Positions 12,900 through 26,466 are shown, numbered from the stretch's first letter. The stretch is DNA of 64,000 bases from Aristolochia californica (GCA_029961685.1 JARWKL010000006.1:18787276-18851275); one strand, 5' to 3'. The notes: generated from the letters alone by a model not told the origin. Program-made: numbers and translations.

Positions 12900-14906
12900 A
12901 CCTCTTTTCCCACGATTGCAAAACAAATATATAAAACACTAAAAAAGTTTACAATCCGTAAAAATCACATATACTTTTTGGAATTAGCTGTCTCAGCATT
13001 TGTGCATTTCCATTTTGGATGTTCCATTTTATTTCAAATCAAAACTTGAGTTTTCACTCTCCCTTTTTTCTCGTAAAAAGAAAGATATGGCAAATAGATC
13101 ACAACAAAATAAAATTTTGGGAGTTTATGTATGCAAAAAATTGAAAGCTATAATATATGTAAGTGAAGAAAATTATTTCCCACGCTAAAAATGAACACCA
13201 AAGTTTTGTTATCCATGTTTGGGAAATTCCACTAGTACAACCCCTAATAGCTTGGTGGAATTTTATAAGAAAAAGATTTCTATTTGATCGTAATATGTTT
13301 TAAATGTGGATATGAATGCCTGAAACATGTTTAAGATGCAAATGACCTAATGATCCGCAACTTTCAAGGAGTAGAAAGAATTAAATTCTCAAGTTAACAT
13401 GCGATGGGATATTTACATGAGCCAAACAAACCACTCTTTGCCAATTTTAGAAAATGCGGACCTAACAATCTTAGATCATCGTAAATGTTTTGATCGATTA
13501 ATGATGTTTAAAGGCTATGGTATTTTTTAGAAATGACTTATGGTTTGGAACTTAACACATAGTTAAAAATGCCTCGCCCCCCCTTTTCCAATGATTGCAA
13601 AACCTAATATCTAAAAAATTAAAAGAGTTTACAATCCTTAAAAATCAAAGATACTTTTTGGAATTATCTCTCTTAGCAATTGTGAATTTCCATTTTGGAT
13701 GTTCAATTTTTTTTAAATCCAAACTTGAGTTTTCGCTCTCCCATTTTTCTGGTAAACAAAAAGATAAGGCAAATAGATCACAACAAAATGAAAATTTAAA
13801 AGTTTATATATGCAAAAAATTAAAAACTAAAATAAATCTTACTGAAGAATATTATTTCGTGCACTAAAAACTAACACCAATGTTTTGTTATCCATATTTG
13901 GGAAATTCAAATAGTACAACCCTTAATAGCTTGGTGGAATTTTAAAAGAAATAAATTTTTAATTGATTCTAAAATATTTTAAATGAGGATATGCAAGTCT
14001 GAAACATGTCGAAGATGCAAATGACCTAAATATCCAAAAATTTCAAGAAGTAGAAAAAATTAAATTCTCAAGTCATCGTGCGACGGGATTACTAGAGCCA
14101 AACAACCCACTTTTTTAATATTTTACAGAAAGCCTACCTAACAATCATAGATCAGCGTAAATGTTTTGACTAATTAATGTTGTGTAACGACTATAATTTT
14201 TGGTAGAAATGACTTATGGTTTGGGAGTCAACACTTAGTTAAAAATGGCTCGCCCCCCTTTTCCGATCATTGCAAAACCAAATATATAAAAAACTAAATG
14301 AGTTTACAATCCTTAAAAATCCCAGATACTTTTTAGAATTATCTCTCTCAGGATTTCTGCATTTCCATTTTGGATGGTCAATTTTTCTTCAAATCCAAAC
14401 TTGAGTTTTCACTCTCCCATTTTTCTCGTCAACAAAAAGATATGGCAAATAGATCACAACAAAATGAAAATTTTAGAGTTTATGTATGCAAAAATTGAAA
14501 ACTATAATAAATGTAATTGAAGAAAATTATTTCTTGCACTAAAAATGTACTCCAATTTTTTGTTATCCATGTTTGGGAAATTCCCCTAGTACAACCCCTA
14601 ATAGCTTGGTGGAATTTTATAAGAAAGAGATTACTAATTGATCCTAACATGTCTTAAATGTGGTGGATATACAAGGTTGAAACATGTTGAAGATGCAAAT
14701 GACCTAATGATCCTAAAATTTCAAGGAGTAGAAAAAACTAAATTCTCAAGTTAACATGCGGTGGGATATTTACCAGAGCCAAACAACCCAATTTTTGCCT
14801 ATTTTTAAAAAGGGGAGCTAACAGTCATAGATCAGCGTATATGTTTTGATCGATTACAGATATGTAATGGCTAAATTTTTTGTTAGAATTGACTTATGGT
14901 TTGGGA

Positions 14907-16206
14907 GTCAAGACTCAATTAAAATTCCCTCGGCCCCCCTTTTTTGATGATTGCAAAACATAATATAAAAAAATTTAAAGAGTTTAAAATTCATAAAAAT
15001 CACAGATATGTTTTGGAATTATCTCTCTCAGTATTTGTCCATTTCCATTTTGGATGTTCAATTTCTTTTCAAATCCAAATTTGAGTTTTCACTCTCCCTT
15101 CTTTCTCATAAACAAATAGATAAGGCAAATTGAACACAAAAAACGAAAATTTTTGAGTTTTTGTATGCAAAAAATTGAAAACTATAATAAATGTCAATGA
15201 AAAAAATTATTTCACGCATTAAAAATGAACACCAAAATTTTGTTATCCATGTTTGGGAAATTCCACTAGTACAACCCCTAATAGCTTGGTGGAATTTTAT
15301 AAGAAAAAGATTTATAATTGTTCTTAACATGTTTTAAATGTGGAGGATATGCATGCCCGAAAAAAGTTGAGGATGCAAATGACCAAATGATCCAAAAATT
15401 GCAAGTAGTAGAAAAAATTAAATTCTTAAGCTAACGTGCGGAGGGATATTTACAAGAGCCAAACAACCCACTTTTTGCCTATTTTACAAAAAGCGGACCT
15501 AACAAGCATAGACCATCGTAAATGTTTTGATCACTCAGTTAAAAATTCCTTGCCTTCCCTTTTCCGATGATTGCAAAACCCAATAGATAAAAAAGTAAAA
15601 TAGTTTACAATCCTTAAAAATCACAGATACTTTATGGAATTATCTCTCTCAGCATTTGTGCATTTCCATTTTGGATGTTCAATTGTTTTTCAAATCCAAA
15701 CTTGAGTTTTCACTCTCCCTTTTTTCTTGTAAATAAAAAAATAAGGCAAATAGATCACAACAAAATGAAAATTTTAGATTTTATGTGCGCAAAAAAATGA
15801 AAACTAAAATAAATGTAAGTGACGAAAATTATTTATCACACTAAAAATGAACATCAAGGTTTTGTTATCCATGGTTTGGAAATTCCACTAGTACACCCCA
15901 AATTGCTTGGTTTAATTTTGTAAGAAAGAAATTTCTAATTGATCCAAAAATATTTTAAATGTGGTGGATATGTATGCCTGAAACATGTTGGAGATACAAA
16001 TGACCTAATGATCTAAAAAATTCATGGAGTAGAAAAAATTAAATTCTCAAGTTAACTTGTGGTGGGAAATTACTAGAGCCAAATACCCACTTTTTGCCTA
16101 TTTTACAAAAATCAAACCTAACAATTTTGGATCATTGTAAATGTTTTGATCAATTAATGTTGCGTAACGGCTATAACTTTTGTTAGAAATAACTTATGGT
16201 TTGGGA
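14907..16206 (+). repeat. Two units joined by a deletion that removes an anchor
   Basis: At 15530-15532 AATGTTTTGATC is followed directly by ACTCAGTTAAAAATTCC. About 60 bp are missing, including TTAATGATGTG, TATAATTTTTGTTAG and the first part of the anchor. The nominal second unit starts at about 15528. Confidence 0.85.
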
Positions 16207-18256
16207 GTCAACACTCAATTAAATATGCCTCGGCTCCCCTTTTCCGATGATTGCAAAACCTAATGTATAAAAGTCTAAAAGAGTTAACAATACTCAAAAA
16301 TCATAGATACTTTTTGGAATTAACTCTCTTAGCATTTGTGCATTTCCATTTTGGATGTTAAAGTTTTTTTCAAATCCAAACTTGAATTTTCACTCTTCCA
16401 TTTTCCTTGTATACAAAAACATATGGCAAATAGATCACAACAAAATGAAAATTTTAGAGTTTATGTATGAAAAAAATTGAAAACTATAAAAATTTAATTG
16501 AAGAAAATTATTTTTCGCACTAAAAATGTACTCCAAAATTTTGTAATCCATGTTTGGGAAATTCCCCTAGTACAACTCCTAATAGCTTGGTGGAATTTTA
16601 TAAGAAATATATTTCTAATTGATCCTAACATGTTTTAAATGCGGTGGATATGCATGCCTGAAACATGTTGAAGATGCAAATGACCTAATGATCCAAAAAT
16701 TTCAAGGAGTAGAAAAAATTAAATACTCAAGTTAAATTGCAGTGGGATATTTACCAGAACCAGACAACCCACTTTTTGCCTATTTTTTAAAAAGCAGACC
16801 TAACAATCATTGATCAACGTAAATGTTTTGATCTATTAATGATGTGAAACGGCAATAACTTTTGTTAGAATTCACTTATGGTTTTGGAGTCAACGATCAG
16901 TTAAAAATGCCTCGGCCCCCCTTTTTTAATAATTGCAAAACCCAATATATAAAAAAATAAAAGAGTTTAAGATTAATAAAAATCACAGATAATTTTTGGA
17001 ATTATCTCTCTCAGAATTTGTGCATTTCCACTTTGGATGTTCAATTTTTTTTCAAATCCAAACTTGAGTTTTCACTCTCCCTTTTTTCACCTAAACAAAA
17101 AAATAAGGCAAATAGATCATAACAAAATGAAAATTTTAGATTTTTTGTGCACAAAAAATTGAAAACTAAAATAAATGTAAGTGAAGAAAATTATTTCTCG
17201 CACTAAAAATGAACACCAAAGTTTTGTTATCCATGTTTTGGAAATTCCACTAGTAAAACCCCAAATAGCTTGGTTTAATTTTGTAAGAAAGAAATTTTTT
17301 ATTGATCCGAAAAATATTTTAACTGTGGTGGATATGCATGCCTGAAACATGTTGGAGATACAAATGACCTAATGATCTAAAAAATTCATGGAGTGGAAAA
17401 AATTAAATTCTCAAGTTAACGTGCGGTGGGATAATTACTAGAGCCAAACAACCCACTTTTTGCCTATTTTACAAAAATCGAATCTAACAATTTTGGTTCA
17501 TCATAAATGTTTTGATTGATTAACGTTGCTTAACGGCTATAACTTTTGTTAGAAATAACTTATGGTTTGGGAGTCAACACTCAGTTAAATATGCCTCAGC
17601 CCCCCTTTTTCGATGATTGCAAAACCTAATATATAAAACACTAAAAGAGTGAACAATACTCAAAAATCACAGATACTTTTTGGAATTAACTCTCTTAGCA
17701 TTTGTGCATTTCCATTTTGGATGTTAAAGTTTTTTTTCAAATCCAAACTTGAGTTTTCGCTCTTCCATTTTTCTAGTATACAAAAACATGTGGCAAATAG
17801 ATCACAACAAAATGAAAATTTTAGAGCTTATGTATGCAAAAAATTGAAAACTATAATAAATTCAATTGAAGAAAATTATTTCTCGCACTAAAAATGTACT
17901 TCAAAATTTTGTAATCCATGTTTGGGAAATTCCTCTAGTACAACTCCAAATAGCTTGGTGGAATTTTATAAGAAAGATATTTCTAATTGATCCTAACATG
18001 TTATAAATGTGGTGGATATGCCTGCCTAAAACATGTTGAAGATGCAAATGACCTAATGATCCAAAAATTTCAACGACTAGAAAAAATTAAATACTCAAGT
18101 TAACGTGCAGCGGGATATTTACCAGAACCAAACAACCCACTTTTTGCCTATTTTTTTAAAAGCAGACCTAACAATCATTGATCAGCGTAAATGTTTTGAT
18201 CGATTAATGATGTGTAATGGCTATAATTTTTGTTAGAATTGACTTATGGTTTGGGA
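15528..18256 (+). repeat. Two-unit higher-order repeat, period about 1.365 kb
   Basis: Units alternate between types A (15528, 16889) and B (16207, 17573), with offsets of 1361 and 1366 bp. A units share GCTTGGTTTAATTTTGTAAG, GTTGGAGATACAAATG and GATCTAAAAAATTCATGGA. B units share TTAAATATGCCTC, CAATACTCAAAAATCA, AATTAACTCTCTTAGC, GATGTTAAAGTTTTTTT and GTATACAAAAACAT. The 14227 unit has a B-like second half (GTACTCCAA, TTCCCCTAGTAC). The first half of the 18257 unit is A-like, so the dimer pattern probably extends a little on both sides. Confidence 0.75.
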
Positions 18257-18937
18257 GTCAACGCTCAGTTAAAAATGCCTCGGCCCCCCTTTTTTTATCG
18301 TTGCAAAACGTAATATATAAAAAAATAAAAGATTTTAAATTCATAAAAATCACATATACTTTTTGGAATTATCTCTCTCAGAATTTGTGCATTTCCACTT
18401 TGGATGTTCAATTTTTTTTCAAATCCAAATTTGAGTTTTCACTCTCCCGTTTTTCTTGTAAACAAAAAGATAAGGCAAATTAAACACAACAAAATGAAAA
18501 CTTTAGAGTTTTTGTATGGAAAAAATTAAAAACTATAATAAATGTATATGAAGAAAATTATTTCACGCACTAAAAATGAACACCAAAGTTTTGTTATCCA
18601 TATTTTGGAAATTCCACTAGTACTACCCCAAATAGCTTGGTGGAGTTTTATAAGAAAAGATTTATAATTGATCTTAACATTTTTTAAATGTGGTGGATGT
18701 GCATGCCCGAAACATGTTGAAGAAGCAAATGACCAAATGATACAAAAATTTCAAGGAGAAGAAAAAATTAAACTATAAAGCAAACGTGCGGTGGGATATG
18801 TACAAGAGCCAAACAACCAACTTTTTTCCTATTTTATAAAAAGCGGACCAAACTATCATTGATCATCTTAAATGTTTTGATCGATTAATGATGTGTGACA
18901 GCTATAATTTTTCTTAGAAATGACTTATTGTTTGGGA

Positions 18938-20435
18938 GTCAACACTCCATTAAAAATGCTTAACTCTACTTTTTTAATGATTGCAAAACTTAATATATAA
19001 AAAACTAAAATAGTTTACAATCCTTAAAAATCACAGATGCTTTTTGGAATTATCTCTCTTAGAATTTGTGCATTTCCATTTTGGATGTTCAATTTTTTTT
19101 TGTAAATCCAAACTTGAGTTTTCACTCTCCCATTTTTCTCGTAAATAAAAAGATAAGGCAAATAGATCACAACAAAAAAAAAATTAGAGTTTATGTATGA
19201 AAAAAATTAAAAAATATAATAAATGTAAGTGAAGAAAATTATCTCACACACTAAAAATGAACAATAATGTTTTGTTATCCATGTTTGGGAAATTCGCTAG
19301 AATTACCCGTAATAGCTTGGTGGAATTTAATAAGAAAGAGATTTATTATTAATCCTAACATGTCTTAAATATGATGGATGTGTATGCCTGAAAGATGTTG
19401 AAGATGCAAATTACCTTATGATCCAAAAATATCAAGGAGTAGAAAAAATTAAATTTTCAACTTAAAGTGCGGTGGGATATTTACCAGAGCCAAACAACCC
19501 AATTTTTGCCTATTTTACAAAAAGCGGACCAACCAATCATAGATAATCTTAAATGTTTTGATCGATTAATGATGTGTTACGGCTATAATTTTTCTTAGAA
19601 ATGACTTATTGTTTGGGAGTCAACACTCCGTTAAAAATGCCTCACTCCACTTTTTTAATGATTGCAAAACCTAATATCTAAAAAACTAAAAGAGTTTATG
19701 ATCCATTTTGGAAGTTCAATTTGTTTTCAAATCCAAACATGAGTTTTCACTCTCCCTTTTTTCTCATCAACAAAAAGATAAGGCAAATAGATCACAACAA
19801 AATGAACATATTATAGTTTATGTATGAAAAAATTTGAATACTATAATAAATATAAGTGAACAAAATTATTTCACCCACTAAAAATGAAGACCATTTCCAT
19901 TTTGGATATTCAATTTTTTTCAAATCCAAATTTGAGTTTTCACTCTCCCTTTTTTTACATAAACAAAAAGATAAGGCAAATTGAACACAAAAAAAGAAAA
20001 TTTTTGAGTTTTTGTACGCAAAAAATAGAAATATATAATAAATGTAAGTGAAAAAAATTATTTCACACACTAAAAATGAACACCAAAATTTTGTTATCAA
20101 TGTCTGGAAAATTCCACTAGTACAACCCCTAATAGCTTAGTGGAATTTTATAAGAAAGTAATTTCTAATTGATCCTAACATGTTTTAAATGTGGTGGATA
20201 TGCATGCTTGAAACATGTTAAAGATGCAAATGACAAAATGATCCAAAAATTTCGAGTAGAAAAAATTAAATTTTCATGTTAACGTGCGGTGGGATATTTA
20301 CTAGAGCCAAACAACCTACTTTTTGCCTATTTTACAAAAAGTGGACCTAACAATCATAGATCAGCGTAAATTTTTTGATCGATTAATGACGTGTAATGGC
20401 TGTAAGTTTTGTTAGATATGACTTACGGTTTGGGA
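18938..20435 (+). repeat. Adjacent sister units; the second is rearranged and 817 bp long
   Basis: Units 18938 and 19619 share TTTCTTAGAAATGACTTATT, CAACACTCC and ACTTTTTTAATGATTGC, which suggests a one-unit duplication of 681 bp. The 19619 unit then departs from the norm. It skips about 65-70 bases near 19704 by joining ATCC to CCATTTTGG. Near 19890 it jumps back from the GAACACC region to CATTTCCATTTTGGATATTC, repeating roughly 190 bp. The result is two partial overlapping unit bodies under one anchor. Confidence 0.7.
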
Positions 20436-21817
20436 GACAACACTCAGTTAAAAATGCCTCACCCCACCCTTTTCCGATGATTGCAAAACCTAACATATAG
20501 AAAAACTAAAAGATTTTACGATCATTAAAAACATAGATGCTTTTTTGAATTATCCCCCTCAGCATTTGTGCATTTCCTTTTTGGATGTTAAATTTTTTTT
20601 CAAATCCAAAATTGAGTTTTAACTCTCCCATTTTTTCTCGTAAACAAAAAGATATGGAAAATAGATCACAACAAAATAAAAATTTTAGAGTGTATGAGAA
20701 AAATTGAAAACTATAATAAATCTAAGTGAAGCAAATTATTTCTCGCACTAAAAATGAACACCAAAGTTTTGTTACCCATGTTAGGGAAATTTTATTTGTA
20801 CAACCCCTAATTGCTTGGTGAAATTTTATAAGAAAGAGATTTCTAATTGATCCTAACATGCTTTTAAAGTGGTGGATATGCAAGCCCGAAAGATGTTGAA
20901 GATGCAAATGACCTAATGATCCAAAAATTTCAAGGAGTAGAAAAAATTAAATTCTCAAGATAACATGCGGTGGGATATTTACTAGAGCCAAACAACCGAC
21001 ATTTTGCCTATTTTTTAAAAAGTGGACCTGACAATCATTGATCAGCGTAAATGTTTTGATCTATTAATGATGTGTAATGGCTATAATTGTTTTTAGAATT
21101 GACTTATGGTTTGGGAGTCAACACTCAGTTAAAAATGCCTCGGCCCCCCTTTTCCGATGATTGCAAAACCTAATATATAAAAAACTTAAAGAGTTTACAA
21201 TTCATAAAAATCACATATACTTTTTGGAATTATCTCTCCCAGCTTTTGTGCATTTCCATTTTGGATGTTCAATTTTTTTTCAAATCCAAATTGGATTTTT
21301 CACTCTCCCATTTTTCTAATAAACAAAAAGGTAAGGCAAATTGAACACAACAAAATGAAAATTTTAGAGTTTTTGAATGCAAAAATTGAAAACTATGGGA
21401 AGAAAATTATTTCACGCACTAAAAATGAACACCAAAGTTTTGTTATCCATGTTTGGGAAATTCCACTAGTACAACCCCTAATAGCTTGGTGGAATTTTAT
21501 AAGAAAGATATTTCTAAATGATCCTAATATGTATTAACTGAGGTGGATATGCATGCCTGAAACATGTTAAATATGCAAAAGACCAAATGATCCAAAAATT
21601 TCAAGGAGTAGAAAAAATTAAATTCTCATGTTAACGGGCGGTGGGATATTTACTAGAGCCAAACAACCCACTTTTTACATATTTTAAAAAAAGCGGACCT
21701 AATAATCATAGATCAGCGTAAATGTTTTGATCGATTAATGACGTGTAATGGCTATAAGTGTTGTTATAAATGACATATCATTTGGGAGTCAACACACAGT
21801 TAAAAAAAGATCGCCGA

Positions 21818-21837
21818 CCCCCCCCCCCCCCCCCCCC
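21818..21837 (+). repeat. C homopolymer, 20 bases
   Basis: C run after AAAAAAGATCGCCGA. The usual AAAAATGCCTCG leader is altered here. Confidence 0.9.
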
Positions 21838-22486
21838 TTTTCCGCAGATTGCAAAACCTAATATATAAAAATGTAAAAATTTTTACTATCCTTAAAAATC
21901 ACATATATGATTTTGAAATATCTCTCTCAGCAATTCACCATTTCCATTTGGATGTTCAATTTTTTTTTCAAGTCCAAACTTGAGTTTTCACTCTCCCATT
22001 TTTTTTGTAAACAAAAAGATAAGGCAAATAGATCACAACAAAATGAAAATTTTAGAGTTTATGTATGCAAAAAATTGAAAAATAAAATAAATAAAAGTGA
22101 AGAAAATTTTTTCACTCACTAAATATGAACACCAAAATTTTGTTATCCATGTTTGGGAAATTTCACTAGTACAACCCGTAATAGCTTGGTGGAATTTTAT
22201 ATGAAAGAGATTTCTAATTGATGCTAACTTGTTTAAAATGTGGTAGATATGCATGCTAGAAACATGTTGAAGATGCAAATGATCTAATGATTCCGAATTT
22301 TAAAGGAGAAGAAAAAATTAAATTCTAAAGTTAACGTGCGGTGGGATATTTACCAGAGCCAAACAACCCAGTTTTTGCTTATTTAAAATAAGAGGGCCTA
22401 ACAATCATTGATCATTGTAAATGTTATGATCGATTAATGATGTGTAATAGCTATAATTTTTGTAAGAAAAGACTTATGGTTTGGGT

Positions 22487-23008
22487 GTCAACATTTAGTT
22501 AAAAATGCCTCTCCTCCCCTTTTTTCTCGTAAACCAAAAGATATGGCAAATAGATCACAACAAAATAAAAATTTTAGAGTTCATTAATGCAAAAATTAAA
22601 AACTATAATAAATTTAAGTGAAGCAAATTATTTTTTGCACTAAAAATGAACCCCTAAGTTTTGGTATCCATGTTTGGGAAATTCCACAAGTAAAACCCCT
22701 AATAGCTTGGTAAAATTTTATAAGAAAGAGATTTCTAAATGATCCTAACATGTTTTAAATTTGGTGGATATGCATGCCTGAAACATGTTGATGATGCAAA
22801 TGTCCTAATGATCCAAAAATTTCAAGGAGTAGAAAAAATTAAATTCTCAAGTTAACGTGCGGTGGGATATTTACCTGAGCCAAACAACCCACTTTTTGCC
22901 TATTTTAATAAAAGTGGACCTAACAATCATAGATCATCATAAATCTTATGTTCGATTAATGATGTGTAATGGCTATAATTTTTTTTAGAAATGACTTATG
23001 GATTTGGA
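22487..23008 (+). repeat. Unit with about 160-bp deletion after the C-tract
   Basis: Near 22519-22525 the pyrimidine tract CTCCTCCCCTTTTTTCTCG joins the C-tract directly to the TTTTTCTCGTAAAC segment about 160-190 bp downstream in the unit. The join lies in a C/T run that the two sites share. Confidence 0.8.
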
Positions 23009-23687
23009 ATCAACATTGAGTTAAAAATTCCTAGCCCCCCTTTTCCAATGATAGCAAAACCTAATATATAAAAAAAATAAAAGAGTTTGCAATCCTTAAA
23101 AATCATTGATACTTTTTGGAATTATCTCTCTCAGCATTCGTGCATTTCAATTTTGGATGTTCAAATTTTTTTCAAATCCAAACTTGAGTTTTTACTCTCC
23201 CATTTTTCTCGTAAACAAAAGGATAAGGCAAATAGATCACAACAAAATGAAAATTTTAGAGTTTATGTATGCAAAAAATTGAAAACTATAATAAATGTAA
23301 GTGAAGAAAATTATTTCACGCATAAAAAAGGACACCAAAGTTTTGTTATCCATGTTTGGGAAATTCCACTAGTACAACCCCTAATAGCTTGGTGGACTTT
23401 TATAAGAAAGAGATTTCGAATTGATCCTAACATGTTTTAAATGTGGTGGATATGCATGCCGGAAACATGTTCAGGATGCAAATGACCTAATGATCCAAAA
23501 ATTTCGAGTAGAAAAAATTAAATTTTTAAATTAATGTGCGGTGGGATAATTACCAGAGCCAAACAACCGACTTTAAGCCTATTTTACAAAAAGAGGACCT
23601 AACAATCATATATCAGCGTAAATATTTTGATCAATTAATGATGTGTAACGACTATAATTTTTGTTAGGAATGACTTATTGTTTGGGA

Positions 23688-24645
23688 GTCAACACTCAGT
23701 TAAAAATGCCTCGCCCCCTTCTTCTGATGATTGCAAAACCTAATATATAAAAAACTAAAAGTGTTTACAATCCTTAAAAATTTGAGATATTTTTTGGAAT
23801 TATCTCTCTCAGCATTTGTGCATTTCCATTTTGGATGTTCATTTTTTTCAAATTCAAACTTGAGTTTTCACACTCCTATTTTTCTCATGAACAAAAACAT
23901 AAGGCAAATAAATCACTACAAAATTAAAATTTTAGAGTTTATGTATGCAAAAAAATTAAAAATAAAAATAAATGTAAGTGAAGAAAATTATTTCACTCAC
24001 TAAAAATAAATACCAATGTTTTGTTATCCTTTTTTTTTAATTATCTCTCTCAGCATTTGTGCAATTCCATTTTGGACGTTCAGCTTTTTTAAAATCCAAA
24101 CTTGATTTTTCACTCTCTCATTTTTCTCATAAAAAAAAAATAAGGAAAATAGATCACAACAAAATAAAAATTTTAGAGTTTATGTATGCAAAAATTTGAA
24201 AACTATAATAAAATTTAAGTGAAGAAAATTATTTCACGTACTAAAAATCAACACCAAAGTGTTGTTATCCATGTTTTGGAAATTCTACTAGTACAACCCC
24301 TAATAGCTTGGTGGAATTTTATAAGATGGAGATTTCTAATTGATCCTAACATGTTTTAAATGTCACGGATATGTGCGCCTAAAACATGTGGGAGATGCAA
24401 ATGACCTAATGATCCGAAAAATTCAAGGAGTTGAAAAAATTAAATTCTCAAGTTAACTTGCAGTGGGATATTTACTAGAGCTGAACAACCCACCTTTCGC
24501 CTCTTTTACCAAAAGCTAACCTAACAATCATTTGCCTCTTTTACCAAAAGCTAACCTAACAATCATTGATCATCGTAAATGTTTTGATTGATTAATAATG
24601 TGTAACGGGTATAAGTTTTTTTTAGAAATGACTTTTGGTTTTGGA
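23688..24645 (+). repeat. Extended unit, 958 bp, with repeated body segment
   Basis: Near 24030 the sequence leaves TTTTGTTATCC and re-enters at a T-run followed by AATTATCTCTCTCAGC, which belongs about 220 bp earlier in a unit. The segment from there to TTTTGTTATCC is therefore present twice, first from about 23800 and again from about 24030. Confidence 0.8.
24499..24568 (+). repeat. 35-bp tandem duplication
   Basis: The segment starting GCCTCTTTTACCAAAAGC at 24499-24533 is repeated at 24534-24568 with one terminal difference. Near identity indicates a recent event. Confidence 0.92.
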
Positions 24646-25312
24646 GTCAACACTGCGTTAAAAAAGCCCCACACCCCCCGCCCTCGTTTCCTTTTCCAAT
24701 GATTGCAAAGCCTACTATATAAAAACCTAAAGAGTTTAAAATCCTTAAAAATCACAGATACTTTTTTGAATTATCTCTCTCAGCATTTATGCATTTCCAT
24801 TTTGAATGTAAATATTTTTTTCAAATCCAAGCTTTAATTTTCACTCTCCCATTTTTCTCGTAAACAAAAAGATAAGGCGAATAGATCGCAAAAAAATGAA
24901 AATTTTAGAGTTTATGTACGCAAATAATTGAAAACTATAATAAATATAAATAAAGAAAATTATTTCACGCACTGAAAATGAACACCAAAGTTTTGTTATT
25001 CATGTTTGGGAAATTCCACTAGTACAACCCCTAATAGCTTGGTGAAATTTTAAAAGAAAGTGATTCCTAATAGATCCTAACATGTTTTAAATGTCCTGGA
25101 TATGCATGCCTGAAACATGTTAAAGATGCAAATGACCTAATGATCCAAAAATTTCAAGGAGTAGAAAAAATTTAGTTCTCAAGTTAACGTGTGGTGGGAT
25201 ATTTACGAGAGCCAAACAACCCACTTTTTGCCAAAAATCAGCACAAATGTTTTGATCAATTAATGATGTGTAATGGTTATAATTTTTTTTAGAAATGACT
25301 TATTATTTGGGA

Positions 25313-25724
25313 GTCAACACTCAGTTAAAAATGCCTCGCCCCCCCTTTTTCGATGATTGCAAAAACTAATATATAAAAAAATAAAAGAGTTTACAATCCA
25401 TAAAAGTCACAAACACTTTTTGGAATTATCTGTCTCAGCATTTGTGCATTTCCATTTTGGATGTTAATTTTTTTTTCAAATCCAAACTTGAGTTTTCACT
25501 CTCCCATTTTTCTTGTAAAAAACAAGACATGGCAAATTGATCACAACAAAATGAAAATTTTTGAGTCTAAGTATGCAAAAAATTGAAAAATATAATAAAT
25601 GTAAGTGAAAAAAATTATTTCTCCCAATAAAAATTCACAGCAAAGTTTTGTTATCAATGTTTGGGAAATTTTTAAAGAAGTGGAACGGATATAATTTTTA
25701 TTAGAAATGACTTATGGTTTGGGA
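25313..25724 (+). repeat. Unit with about 270-bp deletion
   Basis: Near 25670-25680 the sequence passes from TGTTTGGGAAATT through TTTAAAGAAG to TGGAACGGATATAATTTTTA. The region containing the inverted repeat and the GTTAACGTGCGG segment is lost, leaving a 412-bp unit. Confidence 0.82.
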
Positions 25725-25762
25725 GTCAACACTCAGTTAAAGAAGCCCTTCAACACCCCTCA

Positions 25763-25778
25763 CCCCCCCCCCCCCCCC
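25763..25778 (+). repeat. C homopolymer, 16 bases
   Basis: C run in the 25725 unit, with a remodelled leader AGAAGCCCTTCAACACCCC. Most of the usual GATTGCAAAACCTAATATAT segment after the tract is lost. Confidence 0.88.
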
Positions 25779-26435
25779 TCCTTTTCCTATTGTTATAAAA
25801 AGAGTTTACTATCCTTAAAATTCTCAAATACTTTTTGGAATTATCTCTCTCAGCATTTGTTCATTTCCATTTTGGATGTTCAATTTTTTTTCGAATCCAA
25901 ACTTGAGTTTTCTCTCTCCCATTTTTCTAGTAAACAAAAGCATAAGGCAAATAGATCGCAACAAAATGAAAATTTTAGAGTTTAAGTATGCAAAAAATTT
26001 AAAACTATAATAATTGTAAGTAAAGAAAATTATTTCACGCACTCAAAATGAACACAAAAGTTTTTTTATCCATGTTTGGGAAATTCCACTAGTACAACCC
26101 CTAATACCTTGGTGGAATTTTATAAGAAAGTGATTTCTAATTGATCCTAACATGCTATAGTGGATATGCATGCCTGAAACATGAAGATGCAAATGACCTA
26201 ATGATCGAAAAATGTCAATGAGTAGAAAAAATTAAATTCTCACGTTAACGTGCAGTGGTCTATTTACCAGAGCTAAACAACCTACTTTTTGTCAATTTTA
26301 TGAAAAGCGGACATAGCATTCATATATCAGCGTAAATGTTTTGATCGATTAATTATGTTTAATGGCTATAATTTTTGTTAGAAATGACTTATGGTTTGGG
26401 AGTCAACACTCAGTTACAAATGCCTCTCGCCCCCG

Positions 26436-26466
<31 letters not shown>
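26436..26466 (+). repeat. C homopolymer, 31 bases
   Basis: C run followed by TCTCCCCCC, in the first unit of the five-unit repeat. Its partner unit at 29824 has only a short run, so the expansion arose after, or was lost since, the duplication. Confidence 0.9.

Larger units (their letters stand above)
126..14226 (+). repeat. Satellite domain I (spacer without GTG insertion)
   Basis: Unit starts are 126, 793, 1402, 2138, 2809, 3490, 3650, 4319, 4985, 5659, 6339, 7018, 7695, 8380, 9066, 9745, 10920, 11601, 12161, 12865 and 13551. The diagnostic state is AAATGTGGATATG (or AAATGAGGATATG) between the arms of the inverted repeat, three bases shorter than in the rest of the window. A subtype with GGAAGTTAACAC(AC)AG instead of GGGAGTCAACACTCAG is intermixed and was seen only here, at 3650, 4985, 6339, 7018, 7695, 9745, 12865 and 13551. 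The last short-spacer unit has its spacer near 13988. The first long-spacer unit has its spacer near 14656. Confidence 0.85.

Noticed and set aside
19619..20435. A distinct second repeat family in the 817-bp unit
   Set aside because: All segments align to the standard unit. The extra length is a repeated partial body after a small deletion.
23087..23440. Longest open frame, about 117 codons on the + strand
   Set aside because: It is a satellite unit read in one frame. The same frame in other units is broken by stops and indels. It has no domain I recognise and no neighbouring gene structure.
26436..26466. Bacterial or phage terminator, promoter or origin signals near the C-tracts
   Set aside because: The context is a eukaryote-type satellite. 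The C runs sit at a fixed unit position and have no stem-loop and U-run arrangement.
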